Shown here: in pieces, positions 8,854 through 19,438 of the stretch
Layout of the letters: every line of letters starts with the position of its first letter
How positions within the stretch are numbered: position 1 is the stretch's first letter
Assembly (NCBI GenBank): GCA_902561465.1
Contig: CACEPH010000007.1
Span: forward strand, 1 to 33,705
Direction: 5' to 3'
Source of the DNA: an uncultured Pelagibacteraceae bacterium
Lineage (GTDB): Bacteria > Pseudomonadota > Alphaproteobacteria > Pelagibacterales > Pelagibacteraceae
DNA length: 33,705 nucleotides
The notes under the pieces: generated by a model
Database searches by the model: none
What the model saw: the letters and a program-made list of their open reading frames with translations, nothing else
What the model was told of the DNA's origin: nothing
Program-made: the position numbers and the translations under genes

Positions 8854-9570
8854 TTAACCGATCTTTTCAAACCAAGGAAAGTATTCCAATATAAAAAATC
8901 CAAGAATTTGTAACCGATCAGTCAAAATAGCTATTCCTGTTAGCAGTAAGACAGCTCCACCTATTTTATTTATATTTGATAAATTTTTTCTAAAAGTTTT
9001 AGAAAATAAAAAAAACTTATCAATCAAAACTCCAGATATAATAAATGGTATGGCTAAACCCAAAGAGTAAAAGGATAATAATAAAATTCCTCTGTTAGCA
9101 TTTTCTTCTAATGCAGCCAATGTTATAATTGATCCAAGAATAGGCCCTATGCAAGGTGTCCAGCCAAATGCAAAGGCTGCGCCAACAATTAAAGGGAATG
9201 TCAAATTATCACTATATTGACTAGTAAAAATTCTTATGTCTTTGTTCATAAAATTAAAATTAATAACTTCTAAAAGTTGAAGAGAAAATAATATTATAAT
9301 GGATGCAGCTATGATTCTAAAAATATTTGAATTAATTAAAAAAAATTTTCCAATAAGTGTAGCAGTAGAACCTAATGCTATAAATACAATAGAAAACCCT
9401 AAAGTAAAAAAAACTGTTTTAATAACTATTAAATTTCTTTTCTTTTCTTTTATTTTGTCAAGCGATGTACCCGAAATATAAGAAATATATCCAGGAATTA
9501 ATGGCAGAACACAAGGTGATAAAAAACTAATTAATCCAGCTAAAAAGGCTACAGTTAACGTTGCATTCAT
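8854..9570 (-). CDS. ccdA: Cytochrome c biogenesis protein, CcdA/DsbD-TM family
   Basis: GLISFLSPCVLPLIPGYISYISG and FAFGWTPCIGPILGSI motifs; six-TM topology. Confidence 0.9.
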   Translation of the reverse strand: MNATLTVAFLAGLISFLSPCVLPLIPGYISYISGTSLDKIKEKKRNLIVIKTVFFTLGFSIVFIALGSTATLIGKFFLINSNIFRIIAASIIILFSLQLLEVINFNFMNKDIRIFTSQYSDNLTFPLIVGAAFAFGWTPCIGPILGSIITLAALEENANRGILLLSFYSLGLAIPFIISGVLIDKFFLFSKTFRKNLSNINKIGGAVLLLTGIAILTDRLQILGFFILEYFPWFEKIG

Positions 9571-10661
9571 TAATACATTGATTGTTGGTTTATTCTCTCA
9601 GATCTCCATCTGCTTATAGCTCTTCTTAAAAAAGAAACAGCTACTCCTGCAACCAATGCTAAGAAAATTGATGAAATTCCATAAACAACTGGATAATTGT
9701 TTGATAAGTTAAAAATTGTATTTCCAAATTCACTGATTTCGACAACCTGATCAGTTGGGATTCGAAGACTCGGTGTTCCATTTCTGAAAAATGTATCGTA
9801 TGCCATTAAAACTCCTATTGAAAGCATAAGCAAAGCCAGCAAAGTTTTTAACTCTGATCCTTGAAGTTTTTGTCCAAGTTTTTGACCTGAGTGAACTCCT
9901 GCTATTGAACCTGTGATTAATATTAGAACAAGGACTAAATCAATTGTATTATATGTAAAGGCATGAGACACAACAACAAATCCGGTTACAAATATTGTAA
10001 CGAACAAAGATGTGCCCGGCACCAATTTTGTTGGCATGCCGATCAGATAGATCATAGCTGGCACCATTAAAAATGCTCCTCCCACACCCATGATTGCGGC
10101 GACAAAACCCACAACAACACCTAAGATAATTGGAACTAGGGCACTTTCGTATACTTGAGATTTTTTAAATCTCATTCTAAAAGGCAGTCCATGTATCCAA
10201 TAATGAGTGTGTAATTTTTTTTTTATTATTACTTTTTTTTTAATTCTATCAATTTCCATAAGCCCATCTCTAAGCATAAAACTTCCTATGATGGCTAAAA
10301 CGTACATATAGGCCAATGTTATAACTAAATCTATTTTATCTATTCCTTTAAAATATCCAAAAGTTAGCATTCCAATAGCAGTTCCCATTAGTCCACCTCC
10401 AATTATCATCCAGCCCATTTTTAGATCCATGGTTTTTTTAAACCAGTGAGTAATAGTACCGGAAGTTGATGATGCCAAAATATTATTAGCTTCATTGGCG
10501 ACTGCATAAATCGGAGGAATTCCCATGAAAATTAAAAAAGGAGTCATTAAAAAGCCACCACCTACCCCGAACAATCCTGACAAGAACCCTATTACATAAC
10601 TTACAAAAAGTATTAATATTACGTTAATTTGAACTTCAGCTATTGGTAAGTAAATTTCCAT
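9570..10661 (-). CDS. TauE/SafE family sulfite/sulfonate exporter-like permease
   Basis: GFLSGLFGVGGGFLMTPFLI and VVGFVAAIMGVGGAFLMVPAMIY duplicated motif. Confidence 0.9.
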   Translation of the reverse strand: MEIYLPIAEVQINVILILFVSYVIGFLSGLFGVGGGFLMTPFLIFMGIPPIYAVANEANNILASSTSGTITHWFKKTMDLKMGWMIIGGGLMGTAIGMLTFGYFKGIDKIDLVITLAYMYVLAIIGSFMLRDGLMEIDRIKKKVIIKKKLHTHYWIHGLPFRMRFKKSQVYESALVPIILGVVVGFVAAIMGVGGAFLMVPAMIYLIGMPTKLVPGTSLFVTIFVTGFVVVSHAFTYNTIDLVLVLILITGSIAGVHSGQKLGQKLQGSELKTLLALLMLSIGVLMAYDTFFRNGTPSLRIPTDQVVEISEFGNTIFNLSNNYPVVYGISSIFLALVAGVAVSFLRRAISRWRSERINQQSMY

Positions 10662-10724
10662 TTGAAAATCTTTGAATATAACTATTCCTCGATACTAAAG
10701 TTGTCAATATTTTAATATATTACC

Positions 10725-10753
10725 TTGATTCCATTTTCTACTGCATCTATATA
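10725..10753 (+). promoter_or_regulatory. Candidate sigma70-type promoter for rpmB
   Basis: TTGATT (10725-10730), 17-bp spacer, TATATA (10748-10753), just upstream of the ATG at 10772. Confidence 0.5.
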
Positions 10754-10771
10754 CAGCTAAGGAAATTTAAT

Positions 10772-11050
10772 ATGTCAAAGAAATGTGAACTTACAGGCAA
10801 GTCTCCCTTAAAAGGTCATAAAGTGAGCCATGCAAACAATAAGTCCAAAAGGAAATTTTTTCCCAACCTGAAGAAAGTGACCTTTAAAAGCGATATATTG
10901 AAAAGAAACATCAAGCTAAATGTTAGCAACTCGGCATTGAGAACTGTAGATTATAAGGGTGGGTTAGATTTTTACTTAAAAAGCGCCAAATCATTCAAAT
11001 TGTCATCAAGAGCAAAAAAGCTTAAAAATAAAATAATCGCTAAAGTTTAA
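10772..11050 (+). CDS. rpmB: 50S ribosomal protein L28
   Basis: MSKKCELTGKSPLKGHKVSHANNKSKRKFFPNL is the canonical L28 N-terminus. Confidence 0.95.
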   Translation: MSKKCELTGKSPLKGHKVSHANNKSKRKFFPNLKKVTFKSDILKRNIKLNVSNSALRTVDYKGGLDFYLKSAKSFKLSSRAKKLKNKIIAKV

Positions 11051-11056
11051 TTATTA

Positions 11057-11644
11057 ATGATTAGGTTAGAAAACCGTTTTTTTTTTATTTTAGCTTTTTT
11101 AATGGGTCTGGTAGTTACACTATCAAACTACCTTGTTAAATTTCCCGTAAACTATTTTGGGCTTAGTGATTTGTTAACATATGGAGCCTTTAGTTATCCA
11201 GTTGCATTTTTAATTACTGATTTGTCTAATAGAAGATACGGCAAAGATACTGCAAAAAAAATTGTATATTTAGGATTTGCGCTTGGAATTCTTTTAACAC
11301 TTTATTTTTCTACAAATTATTCAGATTTGATTTCCATTAGAATTGCGATTGGATCTGGGACAGCATTTCTTATTGCTCAACTAATTGATGTCAATATTTT
11401 TGATCATTTAAGAAAAAGAATTTGGTTTGCGGCACCTTTAGTTTCATCTTTAATCGGGTCATGCGTCGATACTTTTTTATTTTTTTCTATTTCATTTTAT
11501 GGAACCAATGTAAATTGGATAACCTTATCTATTGGTGATTTGTCAGTAAAAATAATTGTAGCATTATTGATGTTAATACCTTTTAGATTAGCAATATCTT
11601 GTATTAAGGAAGCTTCAGTTGTAAAAAAAAAAATTAATGTATAG
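11057..11644 (+). CDS. Queuosine precursor transporter, VUT/YhhQ family
   Basis: [28 protein letters not shown] and later [12 protein letters not shown] match the VUT family. Confidence 0.85.
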   Translation: MIRLENRFFFILAFLMGLVVTLSNYLVKFPVNYFGLSDLLTYGAFSYPVAFLITDLSNRRYGKDTAKKIVYLGFALGILLTLYFSTNYSDLISIRIAIGSGTAFLIAQLIDVNIFDHLRKRIWFAAPLVSSLIGSCVDTFLFFSISFYGTNVNWITLSIGDLSVKIIVALLMLIPFRLAISCIKEASVVKKKINV

Positions 11645-13445
11645 TTTTGTTATCTTTTACTGAAAAAAGTTTGGTTAACTGATTTACCATTACATCTCCA
11701 AGTTCTTGAACATCAGCTATTTTAATGGCTTTTTTATAATACCTAGTTACATCATGCCCTATACCGATAGCAAGAATTTCTATATTTGAATTTTCTTCTA
11801 TCCACTTAACAGTTTGTTTTAGATGTTTTTCCAAATAGTCTCCTGAGTTTACAGACAAAGTTGAGTCATCGACCGGAGCACCATCCGATATAACCATTAG
11901 TATTTTTCTTTCTTCTTTTCTTGAAGAGACTCTTTTAAATGCCCAAAGCAAAGCTTCTCCGTCAATATTTTCTTTTAACAAACCTTCTTTAAGCATTAAA
12001 CCAAGATTTTTTTTTGATTGTCTCCAAGGTTTGTCTGCAGATTTATAAATAATATGCCTTAAATCATTTAATCTTCCTGGGTTGGTTGGTTTATTTTCCA
12101 AGTTCCATTGCTCTCTGCTTTTTCCACCTTTCCAATTTTTTGTTGTAAAACCCAAAATTTCAACTTTTACAGAGCACCTTTCTAAAGTTCGTGATAAAAT
12201 ATCAGCACATATTGCTGCAACAGAAATTGGTCTTCCCCTCATAGAACCGGAATTATCGATAAGAAGCGTAACTATCGTGTCTTTAAATTCAGTTTCCTTT
12301 TCCATTTTATAAGATAAGGAGTGAAATGGATCGGCAACTATTCTAGATAATTTTGAGGCATCAAGCATTCCTTCTTCCAAGTCAAATTCCCACGATCTAT
12401 TTTGTTTTGCTAATAATTGTCGCTGAAGTTTATTTGCAAGTTTTGCTATTAAGCTCTGTAAATTAGTGAGCTGCTGATCTAAATTTTTTCTCAGTCTAAT
12501 AATTTCTTCTTCATTTTCTAAATCTTCAGCATTTTTTATTTCATCATATTTGTTGGTAAATATTTTATATTTTTCTTTCAGTAAATTTTTTTGATTTTTT
12601 TTAGATAAATTTGGATCACCCACAACTTCTTTTGTCTCTTTATCATCAACATCCTTATTTTCACTAAACGATTCGAAGTTGGCATCAATAACATTTACGT
12701 CAGAATCGTTAGATTTATCCTCATCTTTTTGAGTTGAGCTGTTTTCATCTTGATTTTTATCAGAAGAAGATGCGTCTTCTTTCGAAGTTTCCTTTTTTTC
12801 CTCCTGTTCTTTCGAATCTGAATCTTCAAAGTCTAAATTGTTAATTAAATCCGCTATTAATTGATTAAATTCGTTTTGATTTTCAACACAATTATCCAAT
12901 TCTTTTAGTTTTTTTTTTAGATTTTTATCAAACAAATTTTTCCAATAGCTTAATACCTTTTTTGTAGCTTCATTTTGGTTTATTTTGAAAAAGTGGCTTC
13001 TTAGGTATAATTCAAATGCTTCTGTAATTGGTACGTCCGATTCCGTTCTGATTTCTTCAATTTTTCTATCTTTAAACTTATTTTCGTAACACTGTGTAAT
13101 ATTATTTTTCACTCCTTTTAATTTTTCTGATCCAATCTTTTCATATCTTATTTTTTCAGCGATAGCATATAATGCCTTCGCCATCGATCCTGTTGGCTGA
13201 TTTTTATTATAAATTTTTTCATCAGTATATTTTATTTTTAAAGCTTCAGAATCAGCAAAAGCTCTTAAATTGGTAAAATCTTGTAGTTTTTTTAAGTTTA
13301 CAATTTCAGGAAGATTTAAAGAATTCTTTTTTGAGCTTAAGTTATTTCCAAATTTAATTTCAAGGTCATAATTTTCAGAAATAGCTTTAACAGCTGAAGA
13401 GACAGCAGATTTAAATCTTTCTTTTAAGAGTTCCCGTTCATCCAT
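11634..13445 (-). CDS. cobT: CobT-like VWA-domain protein
   Basis: C-terminal VWA with MIDAS motif ([13 protein letters not shown]), central acidic low-complexity linker, CobT architecture. Overlaps the convergent VUT gene by 11 bp. Confidence 0.88.
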   Translation of the reverse strand: MDERELLKERFKSAVSSAVKAISENYDLEIKFGNNLSSKKNSLNLPEIVNLKKLQDFTNLRAFADSEALKIKYTDEKIYNKNQPTGSMAKALYAIAEKIRYEKIGSEKLKGVKNNITQCYENKFKDRKIEEIRTESDVPITEAFELYLRSHFFKINQNEATKKVLSYWKNLFDKNLKKKLKELDNCVENQNEFNQLIADLINNLDFEDSDSKEQEEKKETSKEDASSSDKNQDENSSTQKDEDKSNDSDVNVIDANFESFSENKDVDDKETKEVVGDPNLSKKNQKNLLKEKYKIFTNKYDEIKNAEDLENEEEIIRLRKNLDQQLTNLQSLIAKLANKLQRQLLAKQNRSWEFDLEEGMLDASKLSRIVADPFHSLSYKMEKETEFKDTIVTLLIDNSGSMRGRPISVAAICADILSRTLERCSVKVEILGFTTKNWKGGKSREQWNLENKPTNPGRLNDLRHIIYKSADKPWRQSKKNLGLMLKEGLLKENIDGEALLWAFKRVSSRKEERKILMVISDGAPVDDSTLSVNSGDYLEKHLKQTVKWIEENSNIEILAIGIGHDVTRYYKKAIKIADVQELGDVMVNQLTKLFSVKDNKTIH

Positions 13446-13454
13446 TTGAAAATT

Positions 13455-14429
13455 TTATATTTTAATATTAATTGACGATTCTGGTAAATCTTCACCAAAA
13501 CATCTTTGATAATATTCTGCGATTATATTTTTTTCTAAATCGTCACACTTATTGAGAAAAGTTACTCTAAATGCGTAACCAACATCTTTAAATATTTCAG
13601 AATTTTCAGCCCAATGCAAAACTGTTCGAGGACTCATGACCGTAGAAATGTCTCCATTTACAAATCCTTTTCTAGTCAAGTCAGCAACCTTTATCATATT
13701 AGAAACAACTTCTTTGCCTTCTTTCGTATTTAAACCTTTTGATTTCGCAAGAATAATTTCTAACTCTTTATCAAATTTGAGATAATTTAAAGTTGTAATT
13801 ATATTCCACCTGTCTAACTGTCCTTGATTTATTTGTTGTGTTCCTTGATAAAGTCCAGTCGTGTCACCCAATCCTATAGTATTTGTTGTTGCAAACAATC
13901 TAAAGAAAGGATGTTGATGCAAAACTTTATTTTGATCCAACAAAGTGAAACTTCCTTCTTTTTCCAGAACTCTTTGAATCACAAACATTACGTCAGGTCT
14001 ACCAGCGTCATATTCATCAAATACTAATGCTATTGGATTTTGTATAGACCAAGGAAGTATACCTTCTTTAAATTCTGTAATTTGTTTATTATCTTTTATT
14101 ACAATTGCATCCTTTCCAATTAAATCTATACGACTTATATGACTATCCAAATTTACTCTTAAGCATGGCCAATTTAATCTGGCTGCAACTTGTTCTATGT
14201 GAGTTGATTTTCCGGTTCCATGATATCCTTGAATCAAAACGCGTTTATTGTATGCAAAACCTGAAATAATAGCTAAAGTTGTGTCTCTATCAAATTTATA
14301 ATTAGTATCAATTTCAGGGACATATTCATTTTTTTTGGAAAATCCATCAACTTTCATTTCTGTATCAATTCCAAAAATTTGTTTTACAGAAATTTTCATA
14401 TCCGGAGTTAATTCTGTTAATTGCACCAT
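13455..14429 (-). CDS. cobS: CobS-like MoxR-type AAA+ ATPase
   Basis: Walker [14 protein letters not shown], Walker [22 protein letters not shown]; paired with cobT. Confidence 0.9.
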   Translation of the reverse strand: MVQLTELTPDMKISVKQIFGIDTEMKVDGFSKKNEYVPEIDTNYKFDRDTTLAIISGFAYNKRVLIQGYHGTGKSTHIEQVAARLNWPCLRVNLDSHISRIDLIGKDAIVIKDNKQITEFKEGILPWSIQNPIALVFDEYDAGRPDVMFVIQRVLEKEGSFTLLDQNKVLHQHPFFRLFATTNTIGLGDTTGLYQGTQQINQGQLDRWNIITTLNYLKFDKELEIILAKSKGLNTKEGKEVVSNMIKVADLTRKGFVNGDISTVMSPRTVLHWAENSEIFKDVGYAFRVTFLNKCDDLEKNIIAEYYQRCFGEDLPESSINIKI

Positions 14430-14434
14430 AAGTA

Positions 14435-14953
14435 TTATTTTTCAATCATCATAAGTTTAAGATGGCTATATGCCAAAGTAATTTTTTTCAATTTATCTTC
14501 AAACTGTTTGTTACCAGCGTTTCTATCAGGATGAAATTTTTTTACAAGAGTTTTAAACTGTTTTTTTACTAATGGCCAGCTGGAGTTTAATTCCAGTCCC
14601 ATAATTCTGTAAGCGTCTATATCTTTCGGGTTTAATTTTCTGCCATTTAAATTATTAATATTTTTTTCTTGTTTAAAAAAATTAAATTTATCATTCAAAG
14701 CATTTTTCCATAAAATATTAAAAAAATTATCAGCTGAACCAAATTGTTGGGTAGGGCGATGCCACGTGAGATCAGATTTCAAAAAATTCTCAATTTCATT
14801 TTGGCCCATTCCATCAAAATAGTTCCAATTTTTGTTAAATAATTTTATATGCTCTTCACACAGCCATCTGTAGTTCCTGCTATTATCTTTTTCTAGTGGA
14901 GCCTTAAACTTTCCACTTTCTTTACAGCTTTCCCAGTCGCAAATATTTTCCAT
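14435..14953 (-). CDS. J-domain (DnaJ-like) protein with N-terminal Cys/His segment
   Basis: C-terminal [32 protein letters not shown] with HPD motif; N-terminal [10 protein letters not shown]...LCEEH. Confidence 0.88.
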   Translation of the reverse strand: MENICDWESCKESGKFKAPLEKDNSRNYRWLCEEHIKLFNKNWNYFDGMGQNEIENFLKSDLTWHRPTQQFGSADNFFNILWKNALNDKFNFFKQEKNINNLNGRKLNPKDIDAYRIMGLELNSSWPLVKKQFKTLVKKFHPDRNAGNKQFEDKLKKITLAYSHLKLMMIEK

Positions 14954-14996
14954 TGTTTATAGGTATTATATGTTCTAAGATTTTAGAAGTAAAATC

Positions 14997-15248
14997 ATGA
15001 GTTTTTTTGACCAAATAAAAGAAAAAATAATTAAGTCAATTAATCCTAAAAATATAATATTAATTGATAATTCGAGTTTGCACACTAAACACAAATCTTT
15101 TGATTTAAATAAATATCATCTTAAAATTATAATAGAATCTGAAGAGTTAAAAAAGATGGACAAAATCACCGTTCATAGAAAAATCTTTTCCATTTTGAAA
15201 GATGAAATGCAAAGTAAAATTCATGCACTAGAGATTGAAATAAAATAA
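14997..15248 (+). CDS. BolA family protein
   Basis: 83 aa; KYHLKIIIESEELKKMDKITVHRKIFSILKDEMQSKIHALEIEI pattern. Confidence 0.85.
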   Translation: MSFFDQIKEKIIKSINPKNIILIDNSSLHTKHKSFDLNKYHLKIIIESEELKKMDKITVHRKIFSILKDEMQSKIHALEIEIK

Positions 15249-15255
15249 TTTCTTA

Positions 15256-16365
15256 TTAAAAGTACAATTTTAAAAAATTCTTTATTTGATTTGCCTTCAT
15301 CGAGATTTTTTTTGGATCAGTAGTTTTTCCTATTTTTTTCAATAGAATTAAGTTGATTTTTTCATCTACATTTTTTTTATCCTTTTTCATAAAATAAAGA
15401 ATTTTATTAATCTCATTTTTTTTAAAGATTTTTTTAATATTCATGACTAAATTAAGTTTTAAATAATGTTTTTTTATTAAAAGCAGGTCTCTTTGTGATA
15501 GCAACTTTTTTTTATTAGATAAATCACTAGCAATTATCATTCCAAGAAGCACTGCTTCGCCATGATTTAATTTCTTTGAAAAATTTTTTGCACCCTCAAA
15601 ACCGTGTGCGAATGTATGACCAAAATTTAATATCATTCTTAAATTTTTTTCTTTCTCATCTTGTTGAATGATTTTACTTTTAATTTTACAACTTTTTTTA
15701 ATTGCATTTATTAAAACATTATTATTTTTTTTATTTATTATTTTTTTTCCATTCTTTGAAAGCCAAAAGAAAAACTTTTTATCTAGGATTAATGAATGTT
15801 TTAATATTTCACCATAACCAGCAACCATTTCTCTTTCAGGCAAACTCTTAAGAATTGATACATCGCTCAAAACAAAATCAGGTTGATAATAAGTTCCTAT
15901 AAGATTTTTTCCTTGATTTGTATTAATTCCTGTTTTTCCGCCTATGGAAGCATCAACTTGAGCTAATAGTGTTGTTGGAATATTAACAAATTTTAATCCT
16001 CTTTTAGTTAAATTTGAAATAAACGCAGACAAATCTCCAATAACTCCACCACCGAATGCAATTACACAATCTGATCTGTTGAAATTATCTTTTAAAAGTT
16101 TTTCAATAATTTTATTTGCAACGCCAATACTTTTAGTTTTTTCATTTGATTGTAATTTAAAAATTTTTACATCATATTTTTTTAACGATATAATTAATTT
16201 TTTTAGTAATTTTTTTTTTAATTTAATATCACTTATAATACATACCTTTTTTACACTAGGCAGATTTTTTTTTATAAGTACACTAATTTTTTCCAAAATA
16301 TTATTTCCAAAATAAATTGGGTATGACTTGGTTTTCGTTTGAATAATTAATTTATTGTTTTTCAT
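15256..16365 (-). CDS. aroB: 3-dehydroquinate synthase
   Basis: FGGGVIGDLSAF, PTTLLAQVDASIGGKTGINTNQGKNLIGTYYQP, GHTFAHGFE. Confidence 0.95.
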   Translation of the reverse strand: MKNNKLIIQTKTKSYPIYFGNNILEKISVLIKKNLPSVKKVCIISDIKLKKKLLKKLIISLKKYDVKIFKLQSNEKTKSIGVANKIIEKLLKDNFNRSDCVIAFGGGVIGDLSAFISNLTKRGLKFVNIPTTLLAQVDASIGGKTGINTNQGKNLIGTYYQPDFVLSDVSILKSLPEREMVAGYGEILKHSLILDKKFFFWLSKNGKKIINKKNNNVLINAIKKSCKIKSKIIQQDEKEKNLRMILNFGHTFAHGFEGAKNFSKKLNHGEAVLLGMIIASDLSNKKKLLSQRDLLLIKKHYLKLNLVMNIKKIFKKNEINKILYFMKKDKKNVDEKINLILLKKIGKTTDPKKISMKANQIKNFLKLYF

Positions 16366-16861
16366 ATATAGATATAATTTTTTTAGAAATAATTTCTTTA
16401 TTCAAATTATTACAATTAATTCTATGCTGGGCTAGCCTATAAATTTTCTTTCTTTCAGTGTATAATTTCTTTATTTTTGATAGAGCATCTTCACCATCTA
16501 GTAAAGGTCTTTTATTATTCCATTCTACCCTCTTTGATAAAGTTTTCAAATCTATATCTAGCCATACTGAAATAGACTCTTGTAAAATTTTTTGCCTCAC
16601 AATTTTATTTAAAAATGCTCCACCACCTAAAGCTATAATACATTTATTTTTTTTTAATGATTCCAAGACTTCTTTTTCTTCTTGTTTTCTAAAAAAATTT
16701 TCACCCTTTTTTTTAAAAATTTCAGATATTTTCATGGAAAATTTTTTTTCTATATTTAGGTCTGTATCTATAAATTTTAAATCTGTCCTTTTAGATACAA
16801 TTTTGGCCAATGTAGATTTACCCACACCCATCATTCCCAATAAAATTAGGTTTTTTTTCAC
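16352..16861 (-). CDS. aroK: Shikimate kinase
   Basis: LLGMMGVGKSTLAKIV, FIDTDLNIE, ALGGGAF; 14-bp overlap with aroB. Confidence 0.95.
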   Translation of the reverse strand: MKKNLILLGMMGVGKSTLAKIVSKRTDLKFIDTDLNIEKKFSMKISEIFKKKGENFFRKQEEKEVLESLKKNKCIIALGGGAFLNKIVRQKILQESISVWLDIDLKTLSKRVEWNNKRPLLDGEDALSKIKKLYTERKKIYRLAQHRINCNNLNKEIISKKIISIYEKQ

Positions 16862-16935
16862 TGTTACCAGAAATTTTAAATTTGATTTTTCACAATTATG
16901 TCTTATTTTTCGAGTTTAAATATAATTTATAGATT

Positions 16936-17121
16936 ATGCAACTTAGATTACAGCCAAGAAAAAATAGAAATTTTATTAGCAGAGGTTTAATTTTAAAAAC
17001 AACTTTAGTTGTTCTATTTTTCTTTTTAGGAATATTTTTGCTTGATAAAATAGATTTTCCAACGCCAACAAAACTTATCAAGCAAGAAATTAGCAATGAT
17101 AAGCTTACTACACTTAAATAA
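16936..17121 (+). CDS. Small single-TM hypothetical protein (61 aa)
   Basis: Basic N-terminus then TLVVLFFFLGIFLLDK TM segment; overlaps the next ORF by 26 bp. Confidence 0.6.
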   Translation: MQLRLQPRKNRNFISRGLILKTTLVVLFFFLGIFLLDKIDFPTPTKLIKQEISNDKLTTLK

Positions 17122-18835
17122 ATTATCGCTTTTTGTAATTATTTTAATAATTTTTTCTTTCAGCCCAATCTTTGCTGAGGATGAGCCCGCAGATATTTGG
17201 AAGAAGAAAGAAGATGAAAAAAAGGAAGTAAACAAAAGTGATGATGAAAAAGATATTACAATTGAAAGCCCTATAATTTCAGACGACATAAGTAAAATAA
17301 TTATAAAAATAGATGAGGATAAAATTGTAGAAGATGGTCAATCAGTAATTGGAATATTTGATCCTGAAGAAAATAATTTTAGTTTAAACATGTGGTCAGG
17401 AACTGATGGTGAAGATATAAAAAAAATTTTAAAAAGGATAGATAAACTAAAACTTTCAAAACTTTCTGAAGATTTGCTTTTTCAAATATTATTTACCAAT
17501 TCCTATTCTCCGAAAAAAAATCTAAATTCAGAAGATTTTCTAAAAATAAAAATTAACTGGCTAATTAAAAAAAAAAGAGTTAAAGATTTAGAAACTTTAT
17601 TAAAAAATAATCCGGAAGTTGGGCATAATTCTAAAGCTATAAATTTTTTAATTAATGAATATATATCTGCAGCAAATATTAAATCTGCTTGCGATAATAT
17701 AAGTTTCATAGATTCGCGAGTGCAAAATAATTATTTAGAAAAATTTACAATTTACTGTTTAATAAATACTGATCGAAAAGAAGAAGCCCAACTGATTTAT
17801 GATTTGTTAATGGAAAGAGGTTTTAAAGATAAATTTTTTCAAGATAAAATTAATTTTCTATTAGGTTTTAAGAACACAACAACACAAAAAATTTTAGATG
17901 ATAGTCTCTTAAATTTTTACTTATCTCATGTAACGAGCGATAACTTTGAATACGAACCAAATGATAAAACTGACACTTATATATGGAGATATCTTTCTTC
18001 TGCTAATTTAATCCAGGTAGATAATTTTGATGATGAAAATGTAATATCATCATACGAACAGGCTGCAGCACAAAACTCTTTTGAAAGTGATGAAATTTTT
18101 AAAATTTATCTTAAAATGAATTTTAATTTTAATCAATTATCAAATTCTAAGGAAATTTATAAAAACTTGCCAAATTATAAAGCCAGAGCTTTGATTTATC
18201 AAAGTCTTCTGTTAAGTGATAACGTTGAAAAAAAACTTAATTTTGCTTTTTTACTAAAAGATTTATTTGTCAAAGATAAACTTATAAATGTTTATAATAC
18301 AGAATTATCAGAAATTTTAAAATCTATTGATCCAGATGAAATTCCTGATCAATATGATGAACTAGTCAAAGAAAATATAGATAAAAAACTAACAACCAAA
18401 GTTAAGTTTGATAATGATATTTTACACAGATCTAAAGTAATAAGACATTTTTTGGATGATGGTGAGGAGTTAATCAGAACGGAAAAAGACTTTAAATCAG
18501 TTTATAAAAAAATAAAAAGAAACAAAAAATATTTTATTTCAATTAAAGACATAGTTGTTTTAGAATCTCTTGCTGCCGACGGCATTTCTTTGCCTGTTGA
18601 TTTAGATTATACTTCGCTTTCTGCCAAATTGACCGTACCCAAAAATTTACAAGACCTTGCAGGCCAAAACCAAATGGGTTTAGTGATGCTTAAAATTGTA
18701 GAAATAATAGGAGAAGACAACATTAAGGATTTGGATCCAGAAACCATATATTTTTTAAATAAAATATTAAATGAACTTAATTTAAAAAAAATAAGAAACA
18801 ACATTTTAAGCGAAGCCTTACCAGCTAGGGTTTAA
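17096..18835 (+). CDS. Secreted, helix-rich hypothetical protein (579 aa)
   Basis: Signal-peptide-like N-terminus (LSLFVIILIIFSFSPIFAED), acidic linker, then long alpha-helical repeat-like body. Confidence 0.8.
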   Translation: MISLLHLNKLSLFVIILIIFSFSPIFAEDEPADIWKKKEDEKKEVNKSDDEKDITIESPIISDDISKIIIKIDEDKIVEDGQSVIGIFDPEENNFSLNMWSGTDGEDIKKILKRIDKLKLSKLSEDLLFQILFTNSYSPKKNLNSEDFLKIKINWLIKKKRVKDLETLLKNNPEVGHNSKAINFLINEYISAANIKSACDNISFIDSRVQNNYLEKFTIYCLINTDRKEEAQLIYDLLMERGFKDKFFQDKINFLLGFKNTTTQKILDDSLLNFYLSHVTSDNFEYEPNDKTDTYIWRYLSSANLIQVDNFDDENVISSYEQAAAQNSFESDEIFKIYLKMNFNFNQLSNSKEIYKNLPNYKARALIYQSLLLSDNVEKKLNFAFLLKDLFVKDKLINVYNTELSEILKSIDPDEIPDQYDELVKENIDKKLTTKVKFDNDILHRSKVIRHFLDDGEELIRTEKDFKSVYKKIKRNKKYFISIKDIVVLESLAADGISLPVDLDYTSLSAKLTVPKNLQDLAGQNQMGLVMLKIVEIIGEDNIKDLDPETIYFLNKILNELNLKKIRNNILSEALPARV

Positions 18836-18897
18836 ATTCCTTTTTACAAAAACACAATTACTTGACTATAATAATCTTATAATTTATTCATGCTTAT

Positions 18898-19422
18898 ATG
18901 GCTTTAAGAGAAATATTAACCGAACCAAATAGAATTTTGAGGCAAAAATCATTGCCTGTAGAAAAAGTAGATGAAGATTTACGTAAACTCATAGACGACA
19001 TGTTAGAAACAATGTATGCCGCCCCTGGCATTGGTTTGGCCGCTATACAAGTGGGAGTTCCCAAAAGAGTTATAGTTCTTGATATAGCCCAAAAAGAAGG
19101 TAAAAAAAATCCGATGTGCTTTGTGAATCCTGAGATAATTGACAAATCAAAAAATAATTCAACTTATGAAGAAGGTTGTTTATCCGTACCCGGCCAATTC
19201 GCGGAGATAGATAGGCCAGATCAATGTTACGTAAAATATTTGGATTATAATGGAGAACCAAAAGAAATTAAAGCTACCGGAATGTTAGCAACTTGCATTC
19301 AGCACGAAATGGATCATTTAGAAGGTATTTTATTTATTGACTATTTATCAAAATTAAAAAAAACAATGATTATAAAAAAGCTTTCAAAACAAAAGAAAGC
19401 AATAGAAAGAATTGTAGTTTAA
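18898..19422 (+). CDS. def: Peptide deformylase
   Basis: GIGLAAIQVG, EEGCLSVPG, QHEMDHLEGILF: all three canonical motifs. Confidence 0.96.
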   Translation: MALREILTEPNRILRQKSLPVEKVDEDLRKLIDDMLETMYAAPGIGLAAIQVGVPKRVIVLDIAQKEGKKNPMCFVNPEIIDKSKNNSTYEEGCLSVPGQFAEIDRPDQCYVKYLDYNGEPKEIKATGMLATCIQHEMDHLEGILFIDYLSKLKKTMIIKKLSKQKKAIERIVV

Positions 19423-19438
19423 TTTCACTAATAAATTA

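Noticed and set aside
12590-12860. Repetitive acidic/Ser-rich coding stretch in cobT
   Set aside because: Expected acidic linker of CobT proteins rather than a separate repeat element.
16458-16919. 153-aa + strand ORF antisense to aroK
   Set aside because: Shadow ORF; aroK motifs on the minus strand are unambiguous.
16896-17289. Minus-strand ORFs 16896-17096 and 17026-17289
   Set aside because: Antisense to the better-supported + strand small TM gene and the secreted protein; low-complexity composition and no family.
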